Assembly: GCF_022549675.1 (NCBI RefSeq)
Contig: NZ_JAKZGR010000011.1
Location: 62,001 to 126,000 of the forward strand
Reading direction: 5' to 3'
DNA length: 64,000 nt
Source of the DNA: Belliella kenyensis
GTDB taxonomy: Bacteria > Bacteroidota > Bacteroidia > Cytophagales > Cyclobacteriaceae
Of the stretch, positions 62,668 through 64,000 are shown one piece after another; positions within the stretch are counted from its first letter, which is position 1, and every line of letters begins with the position of its first letter. Under the pieces are notes generated by a model, which saw nothing but the letters and a program-made list of their open reading frames with translations, was not told where the DNA came from and ran no database searches. The position numbers were made by a program, and so were the translations under genes.

Positions 62668-63033
62668 ATTCGGAGAAGCTTTTCATTCAAAGTTAAAAAT
62701 CACAATTAATAGAAGATATGAGCATTCTCTCAGAAAGTTATAACGTATCTAGTTGTTTAGATTTAATTTTTTTCTTTTAACCCTCAAAAACCATCTTATT
62801 TAATGAGAATAAATTCCAAGCCTAAATTTTATGGAAATAGCAAATAAAGGCGAGCAATAGGCACATCATTAAGATTGACATCATCAATCTTTTTAAAGAG
62901 ATCAAAGAAAGATAACTCTTAAGAAATTCTGTAACAATCACTTTCATAAGGCTGAATTTTAAGATCATAGATAATAATTCAAAATTACCTTATCAGAAAA
63001 GGGAAATCAATACCATGTTCACGGTATTTTTCA
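62668..63033. other. Intergenic region after the toxin remnant
   Basis: 366 AT-rich nt with no supported gene, hairpin-terminator or promoter that I can see. It lies between the decayed toxin remnant and the convergent EamA transporter gene. Confidence 0.5.
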
Positions 63034-63951
63034 TCATAAAACACTTCTTTTCATCCTTCTCCGCTTGCTCAAATAATTAAAAATAGGGTACAATAACACT
63101 GAAATCAAAATGATCACTGTACCTAAGTAAAAGCCTGGGGTCATCTTTTCTTTTTCTCCAAAAATCAATACTGCCAGTACAATTCCATAGACCGGCTCTA
63201 GATTCACCGTCAGATTTATAGCAAAAGCAGTCAGTCTACGCATCAACTCTACAGATACAGAGAATGCATATACTGTACATACACCTCCCAAAACAAATAA
63301 CCATAACCAATCCAAGCCAACTGGCGCAAGCTGCAAACCAACCCCATCTGTAAAGAACACAGCATAAATAGGCATAAATAAAACAGAAAATATACAAGCT
63401 CCCATCATTTCATAAAAGGTCAATACATAGGGAGAATGCCTCTTGGTCAATCTACCATTGATCACTGTAAATATCGCAGCAATCAATGCTGAAGCCACAG
63501 CCATCGTCAAACCTAACCAATAGCCACCTTCAAAGCTAAAAACTACATAAAGGCCAGAAATCACCAGCATCCCAAGCATAATCTCAAACCACTTAACTTT
63601 GGATTTATTTACCATTGGCTCTACTAGTGCTGTCCACAATGAAGTCGTCGCCATACCTGCCAAGCATACAGATGCAGTAGACACTTGAGCAGCCCAAAAA
63701 AATAAAATCCAATGCAAGCTGATCAAAAAACCCGTACCAACTACTTTTCCTAACTCTTGTGGTGCTAGTCTGACTTTCCTCCTCTTCACCAAAAACACCA
63801 AACCCAAAAAACCACTTGCTATCAATGTCCTGTAAAATACTATTTCTACTGATGGCAAAGTAATCAGAAGTCCCAAAATTGCAGTAAAACCCCAAATCAA
63901 AACAATAAAATGGAGCATCAAGTAGTCCTTGACGATAACTTTTTGACTCAT
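63034..63951 (-). CDS. EamA/DMT-family transporter
   Basis: 305 residues, ten TM helices in two EamA repeats: MLHFIVLIWGFTAILGLLI (about 13-31), FYRTLIASGFLGLVFLV, ISLHWILFFWAAQVSTASVCLAGMATTSLWTALVEP, then ISGLYVVFSFEGGYWLGLTMAVASALIAAIFTVINGRL and LWLFVLGGVCTVYAFSVSVELMRRLTAFAINLTVNLEPVYGIVLAVLIFGE. The end is basic (LSKRRRMKRSVL). Inner-membrane exporter of a metabolite; substrate unknown. The last 49 nt of the window lie upstream of it and show no feature. Confidence 0.9.
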   Translation of the reverse strand: MSQKVIVKDYLMLHFIVLIWGFTAILGLLITLPSVEIVFYRTLIASGFLGLVFLVKRRKVRLAPQELGKVVGTGFLISLHWILFFWAAQVSTASVCLAGMATTSLWTALVEPMVNKSKVKWFEIMLGMLVISGLYVVFSFEGGYWLGLTMAVASALIAAIFTVINGRLTKRHSPYVLTFYEMMGACIFSVLFMPIYAVFFTDGVGLQLAPVGLDWLWLFVLGGVCTVYAFSVSVELMRRLTAFAINLTVNLEPVYGIVLAVLIFGEKEKMTPGFYLGTVIILISVLLYPIFNYLSKRRRMKRSVL

Positions 63952-64000
63952 CTTTATCTAGGCACTGTTTTGTACAAGAAAAGTCCTGTAAATGCAAATA

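Overview
The window reads as chromosomal DNA of a member of the Bacteroidota, most likely order Cytophagales and near the Cyclobacteriaceae (Algoriphagus/Belliella-like). The evidence is low GC, many short N-terminal lipoboxes, a SusC/SusD pair, a type IX secretion sorting domain, family-typical genes (DUF4835, DUF2911, DUF4221-like, DUF6377, an OstA-like protein, the Bacteroidota form of RNA polymerase omega, a ~347-residue IlvC) and promoters of the Bacteroidota TTG-N20-TAnnTTTG kind. There is no rRNA, CRISPR array, prophage or intact transposase. One tRNA (Leu, CAA) is present.

Layout. 1-2300: the 3' end of pruA, two lipoproteins and a truncated beta-propeller remnant. 2439-13928 (minus): housekeeping genes, namely pgk, then a tight run sua5/TPR lipoprotein/thioesterase/Nudix/unknown/recQ/enoyl-CoA hydratase, then comEC, a small outer-membrane protein, a GNAT acetyltransferase and phoH. 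14032-15302 (plus): SAM hydrolase, a small monooxygenase-fold protein and tRNA-Leu. 15669-23770 (plus): SusC, SusD, a secreted histidine acid phosphatase and a DUF6377 regulator, which look like an uptake locus for a phosphate ester such as an inositol phosphate. 24420-30223 (minus): a large anchored protein, mdh, a lone cyclic-nucleotide-binding domain protein and tilS. 30274-39718 (plus): an envelope and housekeeping series with an OstA/LptA-like protein, a T9SS cargo, bamD, rpoZ, coaBC, DUF4835, recN, fabI and DUF2911.

39911-49476: truA and a secreted GH5 glycosidase (minus) sit opposite a tightly packed plus-strand cluster of membrane histidine kinase, BcsB-like protein, outer-membrane protein, BcsA/XagB-like GT2 synthase and a polytopic membrane protein. 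Several of these genes overlap by 4-14 nt. I read it as a non-canonical beta-glycan (cellulose-like) synthesis and export system. Its kinase is encoded in the same overlapping series and lacks the G1 box of its ATP-binding domain. This is the strongest candidate here for an undescribed system.

49523-61128 (minus): a complete branched-chain amino acid operon, ilvD-ilvB-ilvN-ilvC-leuA-leuC-leuD-(citramalate-synthase-like)-leuB. It is preceded by an unannotated 18-residue leader peptide with 8 Ile/Leu/Val codons, a Rho-independent terminator and a competing antiterminator helix that starts in the leader's stop codon: a full transcription-attenuation switch readable from the sequence.

61480-63951: ispE, a decayed antitoxin/toxin pair (a frameshifted ribbon-helix-helix gene and a MazF-like gene reduced to its two ends), and an EamA-family transporter.
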